Source: Leisingera sp. ANG59
Lineage (GTDB): Bacteria; Pseudomonadota; Alphaproteobacteria; Rhodobacterales; Rhodobacteraceae
Assembly (NCBI RefSeq): GCF_013317235.1
Contig: NZ_WLCM01000002.1
Coordinates: 34,084-98,083 of the forward strand
Length of the DNA stretch: 64,000 bases
Direction: 5' to 3'
The notes under the pieces are model-generated. The model was not told the origin of the DNA, made no database searches, and saw only the letters and a list, made by a program, of their open reading frames with translations. Each line of letters opens with the position of its first letter. Position 1 is the stretch's first letter. Positions 47,548 to 56,025 of the stretch are shown one piece after another. The translations under genes and the position numbers were made by a program.

Positions 47548-48093
47548 TTAACTGTCCGGTGCGGGCTCCGCAAGAGGGTCTTTGGAAGAATTTTGCTCTT
47601 CGCCCGCATTTTCTCCGGCGGCGTTATTTGCTGCGCCGGCGGCGGCCAGCGGCTGGCGCAGCTTGCAGACAAACACGGTGCCGTTGCTGCGTACCTGGCT
47701 GCGGTTGATGCGCAGCTTGCCAAAGGGTTTCAGGTTCAGCTCGCGCCCCTCGGCCACCGCCTCGCCCAGCAGCGCCAGAACCGCCTCGACCACCGGTTTG
47801 GCGTCCTTCTTCTTGACGCCGGACCGCTCGACGGCCCGTTCGATCAGTTCCTTCTTGGCCAGTTCCGGTGCCGGCACCACCGGTGCGGCGGCCGCAACGA
47901 CAACCGGTTCCGGGGCGGCAGGCGCCGCCACCGCGACTGCAGCAGCCTTGCGGGACTGCGGCTTGGCCGCCACCGGTTTTGCGGCAGTCGCCTTCGCGGC
48001 CCCTGCCGGCAGCGTGCCCGTCTTGCGTGCCGCCGGTTTGCGTGTGCCGGATGTGCGCCCGGATGTTCTGCTTTTGCTGGTTGCCCGTGCCAT
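47548..48093 (-). CDS. HU/IHF-family DNA-binding protein with histone-H1-like N-terminal tail
   Basis: 181 aa, twice the size of HU. Residues 1-60 are rich in Ala, Lys, Arg, Thr and Pro (SRTSGRTSGTRKPAARKTG). Residues 60-75 are Ala/Val/Pro. The HU-like domain is about 77-148 (LAKKELIERAVERSGVKKKDAKPVVEAVLALLGEA and LNLKPFGKLRINRSQVRSNG). In it the usual GFG turn reads PFG and the long DNA-binding arm is short. The acidic tail follows. The tail resembles eukaryotic H1 and bacterial AlgP/HctB-like proteins. It probably compacts DNA. The start is the ATG at 48093 with GGGAATG upstream. Confidence 0.82.
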   Translation of the reverse strand: MARATSKSRTSGRTSGTRKPAARKTGTLPAGAAKATAAKPVAAKPQSRKAAAVAVAAPAAPEPVVVAAAAPVVPAPELAKKELIERAVERSGVKKKDAKPVVEAVLALLGEAVAEGRELNLKPFGKLRINRSQVRSNGTVFVCKLRQPLAAAGAANNAAGENAGEEQNSSKDPLAEPAPDS

Positions 48094-48226
48094 TCCCTGC
48101 CCCGTTTGCTGGTTTTTCTGCCTGCCCTGATCCTGCGCCTTCAGCCCGTCCGGGGACCGGCAGCCGCGCGGACGGGCTTGTCCTGTGCAATCAGCCTAGC
48201 ACAGGCTCCCCGCGCCCGTGAACCGT

Positions 48227-48682
48227 TCAGCAGGACGGCAGCGCGTCGCGGCGAATCATCGTGCGCAGGGTAAAGCTGGAGCGGGTGTTGCGGATGCCCG
48301 GCACCCGCATCAGCCGGTCCTCCAGGAAACGGTCGAAATCCGGCAGGTCCTCCGCCACCACCCGCAGCAGAATATCGCGGGTGCCGGTCATCAGATAACA
48401 CTCCATCACCTGGTCGAACTTGCGCACCGCCTTTTCAAAGGCTTGCAGCGCGTCGGTGGACTGCCGCTCCAGTTCCACCGCCACGAAGATCGTCACCGGC
48501 AGCCCCAGCTTGGCCTGATCCACCCGCGCCGAATAGCCGCTGATCACCCCGCTCTCCTCCAGGTTGGCAACCCGGCGCGCGCAGGGGGTGGCCGAGAGCC
48601 CGACCATCTCCGACAATTCGGAAATCTTCAGCCGCCCGTTGCGCTGAAGCGCGGCGACAATCTTGCGGTCAATCGAATCCAT
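48227..48682 (-). CDS. Lrp/AsnC family transcriptional regulator
   Basis: 151 aa. An N-terminal winged HTH (IVAALQRNGRLKISELSEMVGLSATPCARRVANLEESGVISGYSARVD) is followed by a C-terminal RAM/ligand-binding domain (VMECYLMTGTRDILLRVVAEDLPDFDRFL). Such proteins sense amino acids. The start is the ATG at 48682. It diverges from a leucine-dehydrogenase-type gene across 133 bp that contains a dyad. A role as local regulator of that dehydrogenase is therefore likely, as in other branched-chain amino-acid catabolic loci. Confidence 0.94.
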   Translation of the reverse strand: MDSIDRKIVAALQRNGRLKISELSEMVGLSATPCARRVANLEESGVISGYSARVDQAKLGLPVTIFVAVELERQSTDALQAFEKAVRKFDQVMECYLMTGTRDILLRVVAEDLPDFDRFLEDRLMRVPGIRNTRSSFTLRTMIRRDALPSC

Positions 48683-48722
48683 GGAGCTTTCCCCTAAGTC
48701 AGGCGGCTTTCAGGGCAGTTTA

Positions 48723-48760
48723 TCACCAAACCGCCCCGCCCCGGCAGGCCTTTTTGGTGA
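48723..48760. promoter_or_regulatory. Dyad in Lrp/dehydrogenase divergent promoter
   Basis: TCACCAAA (48723-48730) and TTTGGTGA (48753-48760) are perfect inverted 8-mers centred between the two divergent genes. It could be the operator for the adjacent Lrp-family protein. The arms are long for chance but the spacer is GC-rich, so it is uncertain. Confidence 0.4.
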
Positions 48761-48815
48761 AAACCGGCGTTTGCGCGCTGGTATTATCGGATAAAGTTTT
48801 GGAGGAGCTATCCAG

Positions 48816-49871
48816 ATGACAGTGACCGCCGTGGCCTCCGCCACCCATGAAGAGATCTACCGTGTCGAGGAGCCCTCGGTTGGCCTCCTCGGCTTCATTG
48901 CCGTGCATTCCACCCAGCTCGGCCCGGCGGCCGGCGGCCTGCGCATGCGCCCCTACGCCAGCGAAGACGAAGCCCTGACCGACGTCAAGCGCCTCAGCGA
49001 GGGCATGACCTACAAGAACGCGGCTGCAGGGCTGACCCTGGGCGGCGGCAAGGCGGTGATCATCGGCGATCCGGCCAAGGACAAGTCGCCGGAGCTGCTG
49101 CGCGCCTTTGCCCGCGCCATCGAAAGCCTGGACGGCCGTTACATCACCGCCGAGGACATGGGCATGAGCCCCGCCGACATGGCGGTCCTGGCCGAGGAAA
49201 CCCGGTTCGTGGCAGGCCTCGCCGACGGTGAGTTCGCCAGCGGCGACCCCTCGCCGATCACCGCCCGCGGCATCTTCAACGCAATCCGCACCGCCCGCGC
49301 CCACAAACACGGCAGCCGCGATCTGGGCGGCGTCACCGTGTCGGTGCAGGGCCTGGGCCATGTCGGCTGGTATCTCTGCCAGTTCCTGCACGAGGCCGGC
49401 GCCAAGCTGGTTGTCACCGACATCGACGAAAGCCGCGTGGAGCAGGCGATTGCCGAATTCGGTGCCCAGGCGGTGCCGCTGGCGGATATCTACGGCGCCG
49501 AGGCAGACATCTTTGCCCCCTGCGCCATCGGCGGCATCCTGAACGCCGGGACCATTCCGCAGCTGAAGGCGGACATCGTCGCCGGCGGCGCCAACAACCA
49601 GCTGGCAACGGCTGAGGACGGCACGGCGCTGCATGCCCGCGGCATCCTCTATGCGCCCGACTTTGTGGCCAATGGCGGCGGCATCATCAACGTTGCGACC
49701 GAAATCCAGAAGATCAAGGACCGCGAAGGCTTTGTCGCCGACAAGCTGCAGGCGCTGGACGAGACCATGGCGGCAATCCTGAACCAGGCCAAGGCGGCTG
49801 ATGTCAGCCCGGCACAAATGGCGATTGCCACCGTCCAGGCCAAGATGGAACAGGCCAGCAAGGCCGCCTGA
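48816..49871 (+). CDS. Leucine-dehydrogenase-type amino acid dehydrogenase (Glu/Leu/Phe/Val DH family)
   Basis: 351 aa NAD-dependent oxidative deaminase. The N-terminal substrate domain has GPAAGGLRMRPY and the catalytic-lysine motif LSEGMTYKNAAAGLTLGGGKAVI, plus TAEDMGMSPADM. The NAD domain carries the nucleotide motif VSVQGLGHVGWYLCQFLHEAGAKLVVTDID. Length fits leucine/valine dehydrogenase rather than hexameric GDH. It converts branched-chain amino acids to 2-oxo acids. The start is the ATG at 48816 after GGAGGAG. It is next to an Lrp-type regulator. Confidence 0.92.
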   Translation: MTVTAVASATHEEIYRVEEPSVGLLGFIAVHSTQLGPAAGGLRMRPYASEDEALTDVKRLSEGMTYKNAAAGLTLGGGKAVIIGDPAKDKSPELLRAFARAIESLDGRYITAEDMGMSPADMAVLAEETRFVAGLADGEFASGDPSPITARGIFNAIRTARAHKHGSRDLGGVTVSVQGLGHVGWYLCQFLHEAGAKLVVTDIDESRVEQAIAEFGAQAVPLADIYGAEADIFAPCAIGGILNAGTIPQLKADIVAGGANNQLATAEDGTALHARGILYAPDFVANGGGIINVATEIQKIKDREGFVADKLQALDETMAAILNQAKAADVSPAQMAIATVQAKMEQASKAA

Positions 49872-49982
49872 GCCGTCCGCCAGCAGGGCTGCGGGGACCT
49901 CCCGCAGCCGCACGGGACCCCGGCCTGGGGCCGGACCCCCTCCGGATTTTGGGCCTGGCGGCCTGCCCCGATCGGGGCAGGC

Positions 49983-50020
49983 CGCGCGCCGCACCCAAGG
50001 TGCGGCGCCACGCCCAACGG
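49983..50020 (-). repeat. GC-rich hairpin repeat, copy 2, inverted relative to copy 1
   Basis: On the minus strand it reads CCGTTGGGCGTGGCGCCGC, then CACC..GGTGCGGCGCGCG; copy 1 at 44181 has the same order. The gap 49872-50192 that contains it has further GC palindromes and the lon terminator, no gene. Confidence 0.5.
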
Positions 50021-50134
50021 CAGCGGCGGCGCGTTAAGCGCTGCCTGCGGCGGGCGGGAGCGCTCCCTGCGATGCCGCGCAAGCGCCAAGGACCATACGC
50101 CCCGGCAAGAAGGGCCAGAACGGAAGAGAACACT

Positions 50135-50166
50135 AAAAAGGGCGGCCCCCTCGGACCGCCCTTTCC
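50135..50166 (-). terminator. Rho-independent terminator of lon
   Basis: On the minus strand AAAGGGCGGTCC pairs with GGGCCGCCCTTT (one mismatch) around a 4-nt loop, followed by TT and AG-rich sequence; the complementary A-run is 50135-50139. It lies 27 bp beyond the lon stop. Confidence 0.8.
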
Positions 50167-50192
50167 TTTTGCCTGCTGATTTGATCAGCGGA

Positions 50193-52604
50193 TCAGTGCG
50201 CGGTAGCGCCTGCGCCTTCGCCGGAGCCTTTCAGCGCCGATTTGGCGGCTGCGGCTTCCTCCGCCTCCTCATCCCATTCGATGGGTTCGGGCTTGGCGAC
50301 CAGCGCATGCTCCAGCACCTCGGACACATGGGACACCGGGATGATCTCCAGCCCTTCCTTCACGTTGTCCGGGATCTCGGGCAGGTCCTTTTCGTTCTCC
50401 TGCGGGATCAGCACCGTCTTGATGCCGCCGCGCAGCGCCGCCAGCAGCTTCTCCTTAAGGCCGCCGATCGCCAGCGCATTGCCGCGCAGGGTGACCTCGC
50501 CGGTCATCGCGATATCCTTGCGCACCGGAATCTGGGTCAGCACCGAAACGATGGAGGTGACCATCGCCAGGCCGGCCGAGGGGCCGTCCTTGGGCGTCGC
50601 GCCTTCCGGCACGTGCACGTGGATGTCCCAATGGTCGAACTTCGGCGGCTTGATGCCCAGTTTCGGCGAGACCGAGCGCACATAGCTGGACGCCGCCTCG
50701 ATCGATTCCTTCATCACGTCGCCCAGCTTGCCGGTGGTTTTCATCCGGCCCTTGCCCGGCAGCCGCAGCGCCTCGATCGACAACAGTTCGCCGCCGACAG
50801 AGGTGTAGGCCAGCCCAGTCACCACGCCGACCTGATCCTCCTTCTCGGCCAGGCCGAAGCGGAACTTCGGCACGCCCAGGAAATCGTCGAGGTTGTCCGG
50901 CGTGACGGTCACGCTGTCGGCCTCTTTCTTGACGATCTTGGTCAGCGATTTCCGCGCCACTTTGGCGATCTCGCGCTCCAGGTTCCGCACCCCCGCCTCG
51001 CGGGTGTAGGTGCGGATCATCGCGGTCACCGCGTCCTCGGTCAGCTCGAACTCCTTGGCCTTCAGGCCGTGGTTCTTCACCTGCTTGGAAATCAGGTGCT
51101 GCTTGGCGATCTCGCGCTTTTCGTCCTCGGTGTAGCCGGACAGCGGGATGATCTCCATCCGGTCCAGCAGCGGCCCGGGCATGTTGTAGCTGTTCGAGGT
51201 GGTCAGGAACATCACGTTCGACAGGTCGTATTCCACCTCCAGGTAGTGATCCATGAAGGTGTTGTTCTGTTCCGGATCCAGCACCTCCAGCATCGCCGAG
51301 GCCGGGTCGCCGCGGAAATCCTGGCCCATCTTGTCGATTTCATCGAGCAGGATCAGCGGGTTGGTGGTCTTCGCCTTCTTCAGCGCCTGGATAATCTTGC
51401 CGGGCATCGAGCCGATATAGGTGCGGCGGTGACCGCGGATCTCGGATTCGTCACGCACGCCGCCCAGCGAGATGCGGATGAACTCGCGGCCGGTCGCCTT
51501 GGCAACCGATTTGCCCAGCGAGGTCTTGCCCACGCCCGGCGGACCGACGAGGCAGAGGATCGGCCCCTTCAGCTTGGCCGAGCGCTGCTGCACCGCCAGA
51601 TACTCGACGATCCGCTCCTTGACCTTCTCCAGACCGTAGTGATCCGCATCCAGGATCTCCTGCGCCTTGTTCAGGTCCTTCTTGACGCGCGACTTGTTGC
51701 CCCACGGGATCGACAGCATCCAGTCGAGGTAGTTGCGCACGACTGTGGCTTCCGCCGACATCGGCGACATGTTCTTGAGCTTCTTCAGCTCCGCGTCGGC
51801 CTTCTCGCGCGCCTCTTTCGACAGTTTGGTGGCGGCGATTTTCTCTTCCAGCTCGGCGATTTCGCCTGCGCCTTCCTCGCCGTCGCCCAGCTCCTTCTGA
51901 ATGGCCTTCATCTGCTCATTCAGATAGTACTCGCGCTGGGTCTTCTCCATCTGGGATTTGACGCGGGTCTTGATCTTCTTCTCGACCTGCAGGACCGACA
52001 TTTCGCCCTGCATCAGGCCATAGACCTTCTCCAGACGCTCGCTGACAGAGAGCGTCTCCAGCAGTTCCTGCTTGCGGTCAACTTCGATACCCAGGTGACC
52101 TGCCACCAGGTCGGCCAGCTTGGCCGGTTCGGCGGTTTCACCGACGGCGGACAACGCCTCTTCGGGGATGTTCTTGCGGACCTTGGCGTAACGCTCGAAC
52201 TCGTCGCCCACGGTGCGCACCAGCGCCTCGGTGGTGGTGACGTCGCCCGGGATCTCGCCCAGCTCTTCAGCCTTGGCTTCGAAGAAGTTGTCGTTTTCCA
52301 GGAATTCGGTGATCTTCACACGGCTCTGCCCCTCGACCAGCACCTTGACGGTGCCATCGGGCAGTTTCAGCAGCTGCAGCACATTGGCCAACACGCCGAC
52401 GGTGTAGATGCTATCGGTTTCGGGATCGTCCTCGGAAGGGTCGATCTGGCTCGACAGCAGGATCTGCTTGTCGTCGGCCATCACCTCTTCCAGGGCGCGC
52501 ACCGATTTTTCCCGGCCCACGAACAGCGGCACGATCATGTGGGGGAAGACCACGATGTCGCGCAGCGGCAGGACTGGGTAGGAGGAATTGAGTGGCTCTT
52601 GCAT
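50193..52604 (-). CDS. lon: ATP-dependent protease Lon
   Basis: 803 aa cytosolic AAA+ serine protease that degrades misfolded and specific regulatory proteins. The N-terminal substrate domain starts [23 protein letters not shown]. Walker A is GPPGVGKTS and Walker B LLDEIDKM (AAA+ core, about 350-430). The proteolytic Ser-Lys dyad is DGPSAGLA with K in [10 protein letters not shown] start at the ATG at 52604 (AAAGGA upstream); a 22-codon extension has no similarity. A weak CTTGAG-N16-CCCAGA pattern about 110 bp upstream could be a heat-shock promoter, but I do not rely on it. Confidence 0.97.
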   Translation of the reverse strand: MQEPLNSSYPVLPLRDIVVFPHMIVPLFVGREKSVRALEEVMADDKQILLSSQIDPSEDDPETDSIYTVGVLANVLQLLKLPDGTVKVLVEGQSRVKITEFLENDNFFEAKAEELGEIPGDVTTTEALVRTVGDEFERYAKVRKNIPEEALSAVGETAEPAKLADLVAGHLGIEVDRKQELLETLSVSERLEKVYGLMQGEMSVLQVEKKIKTRVKSQMEKTQREYYLNEQMKAIQKELGDGEEGAGEIAELEEKIAATKLSKEAREKADAELKKLKNMSPMSAEATVVRNYLDWMLSIPWGNKSRVKKDLNKAQEILDADHYGLEKVKERIVEYLAVQQRSAKLKGPILCLVGPPGVGKTSLGKSVAKATGREFIRISLGGVRDESEIRGHRRTYIGSMPGKIIQALKKAKTTNPLILLDEIDKMGQDFRGDPASAMLEVLDPEQNNTFMDHYLEVEYDLSNVMFLTTSNSYNMPGPLLDRMEIIPLSGYTEDEKREIAKQHLISKQVKNHGLKAKEFELTEDAVTAMIRTYTREAGVRNLEREIAKVARKSLTKIVKKEADSVTVTPDNLDDFLGVPKFRFGLAEKEDQVGVVTGLAYTSVGGELLSIEALRLPGKGRMKTTGKLGDVMKESIEAASSYVRSVSPKLGIKPPKFDHWDIHVHVPEGATPKDGPSAGLAMVTSIVSVLTQIPVRKDIAMTGEVTLRGNALAIGGLKEKLLAALRGGIKTVLIPQENEKDLPEIPDNVKEGLEIIPVSHVSEVLEHALVAKPEPIEWDEEAEEAAAAKSALKGSGEGAGATAH

Positions 52605-52840
52605 ACTCGGTCCTTTGGTTAGGCAAGACGGCCCGGCCCCGGTATTGGCAGCTTTGGCCCGTCTCCTCATTGGATGTCTTTACTTGGTGGGGCGGCTCTG
52701 GGTTTTCAACCGCGGCACCTCAAGGCTGGGGCTCACCTTGCCCGCTGCGCGCCGGGACCACAAGGGCGCAAATGCAGGAAGGGTGAGCAAATGATGAAGG
52801 CCTTTCCAGGCTTCCCTGTGGATAACTTTGCAAGGCAGCG

Positions 52841-53500
52841 TCAGCGCCGCAACAGCGTGATCAGGCCCCGCTCCAGCCGCCCGCCCGGACCGGTTTCCCG
52901 GTAGGTGCCGCTCATCCGCGACTGGTCGATCAGAAACAGGCGGATATCCTGCCGCAGCACCTCTCCGGTGCCACTGTCGCGCTCGGCCAGCAGGTTCAGC
53001 CGCAACAGCTGATCCGCACCGCATGGCAGCGCCCCCAGCGCCAGATCATCCAGAAAAACCTCTGTCGCGTCAGGCAAATCGCCGCGGCCCGCGCTTTCGG
53101 CCCTGAGACCCGTGCCCGGCTTCAAAGGTGCCCGATCCTCCACCCCGATGGGCAGAAACCCCAAGGCGGCGGAATCCGCCACCAGCCGCCCGTTGCGGAA
53201 GCCCAGGCGCTCCACGTCGCCGGTGCGTTGCGGCAACGGCACCATTTCGATGCGCCCGCCAGTGTCCAGCGCGATTTCGCCCGGCCCCTTCTGCACGATC
53301 CACTGCCCGCGTAAGGATTGCGAGCCGCCCTTGATCAACTCCTCCAGGGAGATACGGCAGCCATCCAGCCGCGGCGCCTTGAAGAAGCTCGACGCTTCCG
53401 CCAGGGATCCTGGCACGGTATTGCTCTGCACGGTCTGCGCCTCAGCTGCCGAAGAAGCGCCCAGCAGGGCTGCAACTGCCAATACGTGCAAACAGGTCAT
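52841..53500 (-). CDS. Secreted or periplasmic protein of unknown function
   Basis: About 219 aa. MTCLHVLAVAALLGASSAAEAQ is a signal peptide with cleavage near residue 22. The mature part has no motif that I recognise: DGCRISLEELIKGG, then a beta-rich middle, and RLNLLAERDSGTGEVLRQDIRLFLIDQSRMSGTYRETGPG near the end. The ATG at 53500 is preferred because GGGAGG sits 6 bp away; an ATG six bases upstream would leave no spacing. It lies upstream of lon by 236 bp on the same strand and is divergent from the micro-operon. Confidence 0.65.
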   Translation of the reverse strand: MTCLHVLAVAALLGASSAAEAQTVQSNTVPGSLAEASSFFKAPRLDGCRISLEELIKGGSQSLRGQWIVQKGPGEIALDTGGRIEMVPLPQRTGDVERLGFRNGRLVADSAALGFLPIGVEDRAPLKPGTGLRAESAGRGDLPDATEVFLDDLALGALPCGADQLLRLNLLAERDSGTGEVLRQDIRLFLIDQSRMSGTYRETGPGGRLERGLITLLRR

Positions 53501-53611
53501 CGCCATCCTCCCCGCTTTTGCGCGAGGCTGGCAGAGAAGTCTTCAAATCCGGTGAACGGGGTGCCCATTACCCCCTGCGTTTCTGGACTGCAAAGACAAC
53601 GAGGTGGAAAC

Positions 53612-53719
53612 ATGGCAACTCAATCGGCTGCCTTGCGCGCGCGTCCCAGAGCAGCAGCAGTTCAGGATCTGGAGAACAAAGGCTTCTTCTGGTATAGTTC
53701 GCACTACCCTTACTGGTAA
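53612..53719 (+). CDS. 35-aa peptide with aromatic C-terminus; first gene of micro-operon
   Basis: 35 codons from the ATG at 53612, preceded by AGGTGG, ending GFFWYSSHYPYW. The C-terminal 12 residues contain seven aromatics (two Trp, three Tyr, two Phe); the N-terminal half is Ala/Arg-rich (TQSAALRARPRAAAVQDLENK). No signal peptide or membrane helix. It could be a small protein, a RiPP-like precursor or a leader peptide; no RiPP enzyme is adjacent. The next gene follows after 14 bp. Too short for homology to be judged by eye. Confidence 0.5.
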   Translation: MATQSAALRARPRAAAVQDLENKGFFWYSSHYPYW

Positions 53720-53733
53720 AAGCTTGCGTTCTC

Positions 53734-54624
53734 ATGCATGTTTTAAAAGGCATTTTGGGACTTTGCCTTGGCGTCCTGGTGGTTTTCTCGCTGACGCCCG
53801 CAACGCATTTTGCTGTTAAGTCCCCTCAATACCTGCCGCTGGAGCACCTGCAGGATTTCCTCGCCGGTCCACTGGTGGCCAGCACACCCGGCCCCGGCGA
53901 ACGCCCGGAGTGGGTATTCACCGGCCTGCCCGACCACGGGGTCCGGCAGCTTTACCGCCGCAGCTGGCCGAGAATCGGCGAAGACCGCACGCTGACCATT
54001 TCATCCCGCATTTTTGCAGGTCCCGGTGAAATTCCCCCGGGCGACTACAAGGCCTACGGAATGCTGGTCTTCCCGTCGCGCCCGACCGCAGACACACGCG
54101 CCAGGTTCGAAGTCATTTGCGCTGCGTTTCTGAACACAATTCCGCATGTGACAGAGGTTGAAGAAGACGAACAGGCGCAAATCGTGACCATATGGCCTGC
54201 GGAATCCGTTTTCGCGGCGCGCAGGGCCAACCGTGCCCCGCGGGCCGCCACTTGCAAGATCGCCATCGACAACTACGGTCTCGCTGTCTCCCAGACAGCG
54301 CTCAAGGCTGCAGCAACCAGCGGGATGCACCGGCTGACAGACCGTGGCCCTTACCTTCTAGCCTGGGCGCCCGGCACCAAGTTCGGCGAGCCGGATGCAG
54401 CAATTCTGTACCGGGATCTGAGCGCGGTCGAGTCGGAGCAGCATGCCAAGGATCTGTTTGCGGATTGGATATGGGAAATCCAGACATCACCGGAATTGTG
54501 GAACACATTGCCTTGGCACGAAAAACTGCGCCGCAGGCTGCAAACCTGGTCAGACCGGAACGGCAACATGGCCCTGGCAGTCATCAAAGCAATCTTACCG
54601 AAACTCTTTGAAGCGGAGGCCTGA
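53734..54624 (+). CDS. 296-aa membrane-anchored protein of unknown function
   Basis: One N-terminal hydrophobic segment (about 4-21) anchors or exports the protein; the rest looks periplasmic. Family not recognised. The core has SRIFAGPGEIPPGDYKAYGMLVFPSRPTADTRARFEVICAAF and a CKIAIDNYGLAVSQTALKAA segment. The C-terminus is helical and ends LFEAEA. The ATG at 53734 lies 14 bp after the 35-aa ORF; the stop is 3 bp before the 62-aa gene. Codon third positions look less GC-rich than in neighbouring genes, hinting at acquisition. Confidence 0.7.
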   Translation: MHVLKGILGLCLGVLVVFSLTPATHFAVKSPQYLPLEHLQDFLAGPLVASTPGPGERPEWVFTGLPDHGVRQLYRRSWPRIGEDRTLTISSRIFAGPGEIPPGDYKAYGMLVFPSRPTADTRARFEVICAAFLNTIPHVTEVEEDEQAQIVTIWPAESVFAARRANRAPRAATCKIAIDNYGLAVSQTALKAAATSGMHRLTDRGPYLLAWAPGTKFGEPDAAILYRDLSAVESEQHAKDLFADWIWEIQTSPELWNTLPWHEKLRRRLQTWSDRNGNMALAVIKAILPKLFEAEA

Positions 54625-54627
54625 CGC

Positions 54628-54816
54628 ATGTGGGCAATCCTCAACAGCTGGACGATCTCGGGCCTGACCGCAACGCTGGCCGCAGTATTTACCGTCACCT
54701 GGGTCAAGCCCTACACGACACCCGGCGTCCTCACCCTGACCGTTCTGGTCCTGATCCTGACGGCGCTTCTTTGGAAAGTCTCAATAAAGCTGGCGCAGTG
54801 GTTCTGGGGTCCCTGA
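54628..54816 (+). CDS. 62-aa two-helix membrane protein
   Basis: Two hydrophobic helices: about 8-26 (WTISGLTATLAAVFTVTWV) and about 33-52 (VLTLTVLVLILTALLWKV). The ending AQWFWGP has three aromatic residues. The ATG at 54628 lies 3 bp after the 296-aa gene's stop, the GGAGG in the overlap region serving as ribosome site. It is a small inner-membrane protein of unknown function, probably acting with the two upstream genes. It is convergent with tgt; only 9 bp separate their ends. Confidence 0.6.
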   Translation: MWAILNSWTISGLTATLAAVFTVTWVKPYTTPGVLTLTVLVLILTALLWKVSIKLAQWFWGP

Positions 54817-54825
54817 TTCCAAAGC

Positions 54826-55956
54826 TTACAATCGCTCTATATCCCCCTGCGCGCGTGTGTCGTGAAAGTCCTTCTGCCAGGCGTCGAACGTCCCGGCAGC
54901 AATCGCATCCCGCATTCCCTGCATGATCTCCTGGAAGTAATGCAGGTTGTGCCAGGTCAGCAGCATCCCCGAAATCATCTCGTTCGACCGGAACACATGG
55001 TGCAGGTAAGCGCGGGAGTAGTTCGAGCACGCCGGGCAGCTGCAGTGCTCGTCCAGCGGCCGCGGGTCGTCCTGGTGGCGGGCGTTCTTGATGTTCACGA
55101 CGCCATAGCGGGTGAAGGCCTGGCCGGTCCGGCCGGAACGCGACGGCAGCACGCAGTCCATCATGTCGATACCGCGGGCAACGGCGCCGACGATGTCGTC
55201 GGGCTTGCCCACCCCCATCAGATAGCGCGGCTTGTCCTCGGGCAGGAAACCGGGGGCGTAATCCAGGCAGCCGAACATCGCCTGCTGCCCCTCGCCCACC
55301 GCCAGGCCGCCAACCGCGTAGCCCTCAAAGCCGATCTTCTTCAGCGCCTCGGCGCTTTCCTCGCGCAGGTCCTGCTCCAGCCCGCCCTGCATGATCCCGA
55401 ACAGCGCGTGGCCGGGCCGGTTGCCGAACGCCTCGCGCGAGCGCTCCGCCCAGCGCATCGACAGCCGCATCGACTCGGCAATCCGGTCGCGCTCCGCAGG
55501 CAGCGCCGGGCATTCGTCGAAACACATCACGATGTCACTGCCCAGCAGCCGCTGGATCTCCATCGACCGTTCCGGCGTCAGCTCATGCTTGGAGCCGTCG
55601 ACGTGGCTCTTGAAGGTCACGCCCTTTTCGGTCAGCTTGCGCAGCCCCGCCAGCGACATCACCTGGAAGCCGCCGCTGTCGGTCAGGATCGGGCGCTCCC
55701 AGTTCATGAACTTGTGCAGGCCGCCCAAACGGTCGATCCGCTCCGCCGTCGGCCGCAGCATCAGGTGGTAGGTGTTGCCCAGCAGGATGTCAGCCCCGGT
55801 GGCGCGCACGCTTTCCGGCATCATCGCCTTGACCGTTGCGGCCGTCCCAACCGGCATGAAGGCAGGGGTGCGGATTTCACCGCGCGGGGTGTTTATGACA
55901 CCTGTGCGCGCCTTGCCGTCGGTTGCCTTCAGTTCAAAGTTGAAAAGCTCTGCCAT
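54826..55956 (-). CDS. tgt: Queuine tRNA-ribosyltransferase (tRNA-guanine transglycosylase)
   Basis: 376 aa. It replaces guanine at the wobble position of GUN-anticodon tRNAs (including the Asp tRNAs in this window) with preQ1, the first tRNA-bound step to queuosine. Motifs: [13 protein letters not shown] with the catalytic Asp in its TIM barrel, GGLAVGEGQ, and the C-terminal zinc site with cysteines and His in [17 protein letters not shown]. The start is the ATG at 55956. It diverges from rimBK by 69 bp. Confidence 0.97.
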   Translation of the reverse strand: MAELFNFELKATDGKARTGVINTPRGEIRTPAFMPVGTAATVKAMMPESVRATGADILLGNTYHLMLRPTAERIDRLGGLHKFMNWERPILTDSGGFQVMSLAGLRKLTEKGVTFKSHVDGSKHELTPERSMEIQRLLGSDIVMCFDECPALPAERDRIAESMRLSMRWAERSREAFGNRPGHALFGIMQGGLEQDLREESAEALKKIGFEGYAVGGLAVGEGQQAMFGCLDYAPGFLPEDKPRYLMGVGKPDDIVGAVARGIDMMDCVLPSRSGRTGQAFTRYGVVNIKNARHQDDPRPLDEHCSCPACSNYSRAYLHHVFRSNEMISGMLLTWHNLHYFQEIMQGMRDAIAAGTFDAWQKDFHDTRAQGDIERL

Positions 55957-56025
55957 CTCGTATTCCTGCCGTTACAATCAAACCGGCACACCGGTGATTC
56001 CCCCTAATGCCAAGGAGCCCCGCGC

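Noticed and set aside
50169..52622. 817-codon open frame antisense to lon
   Set aside because: Its residue content is dominated by Arg/His/Leu runs typical of a GC-rich shadow frame, and lon on the other strand has full Lon motifs.
52605..52840. Heat-shock-like promoter before lon
   Set aside because: CTTGAG-N16-CCCAGA is a poor match to the -10 consensus; not enough to annotate as a site.
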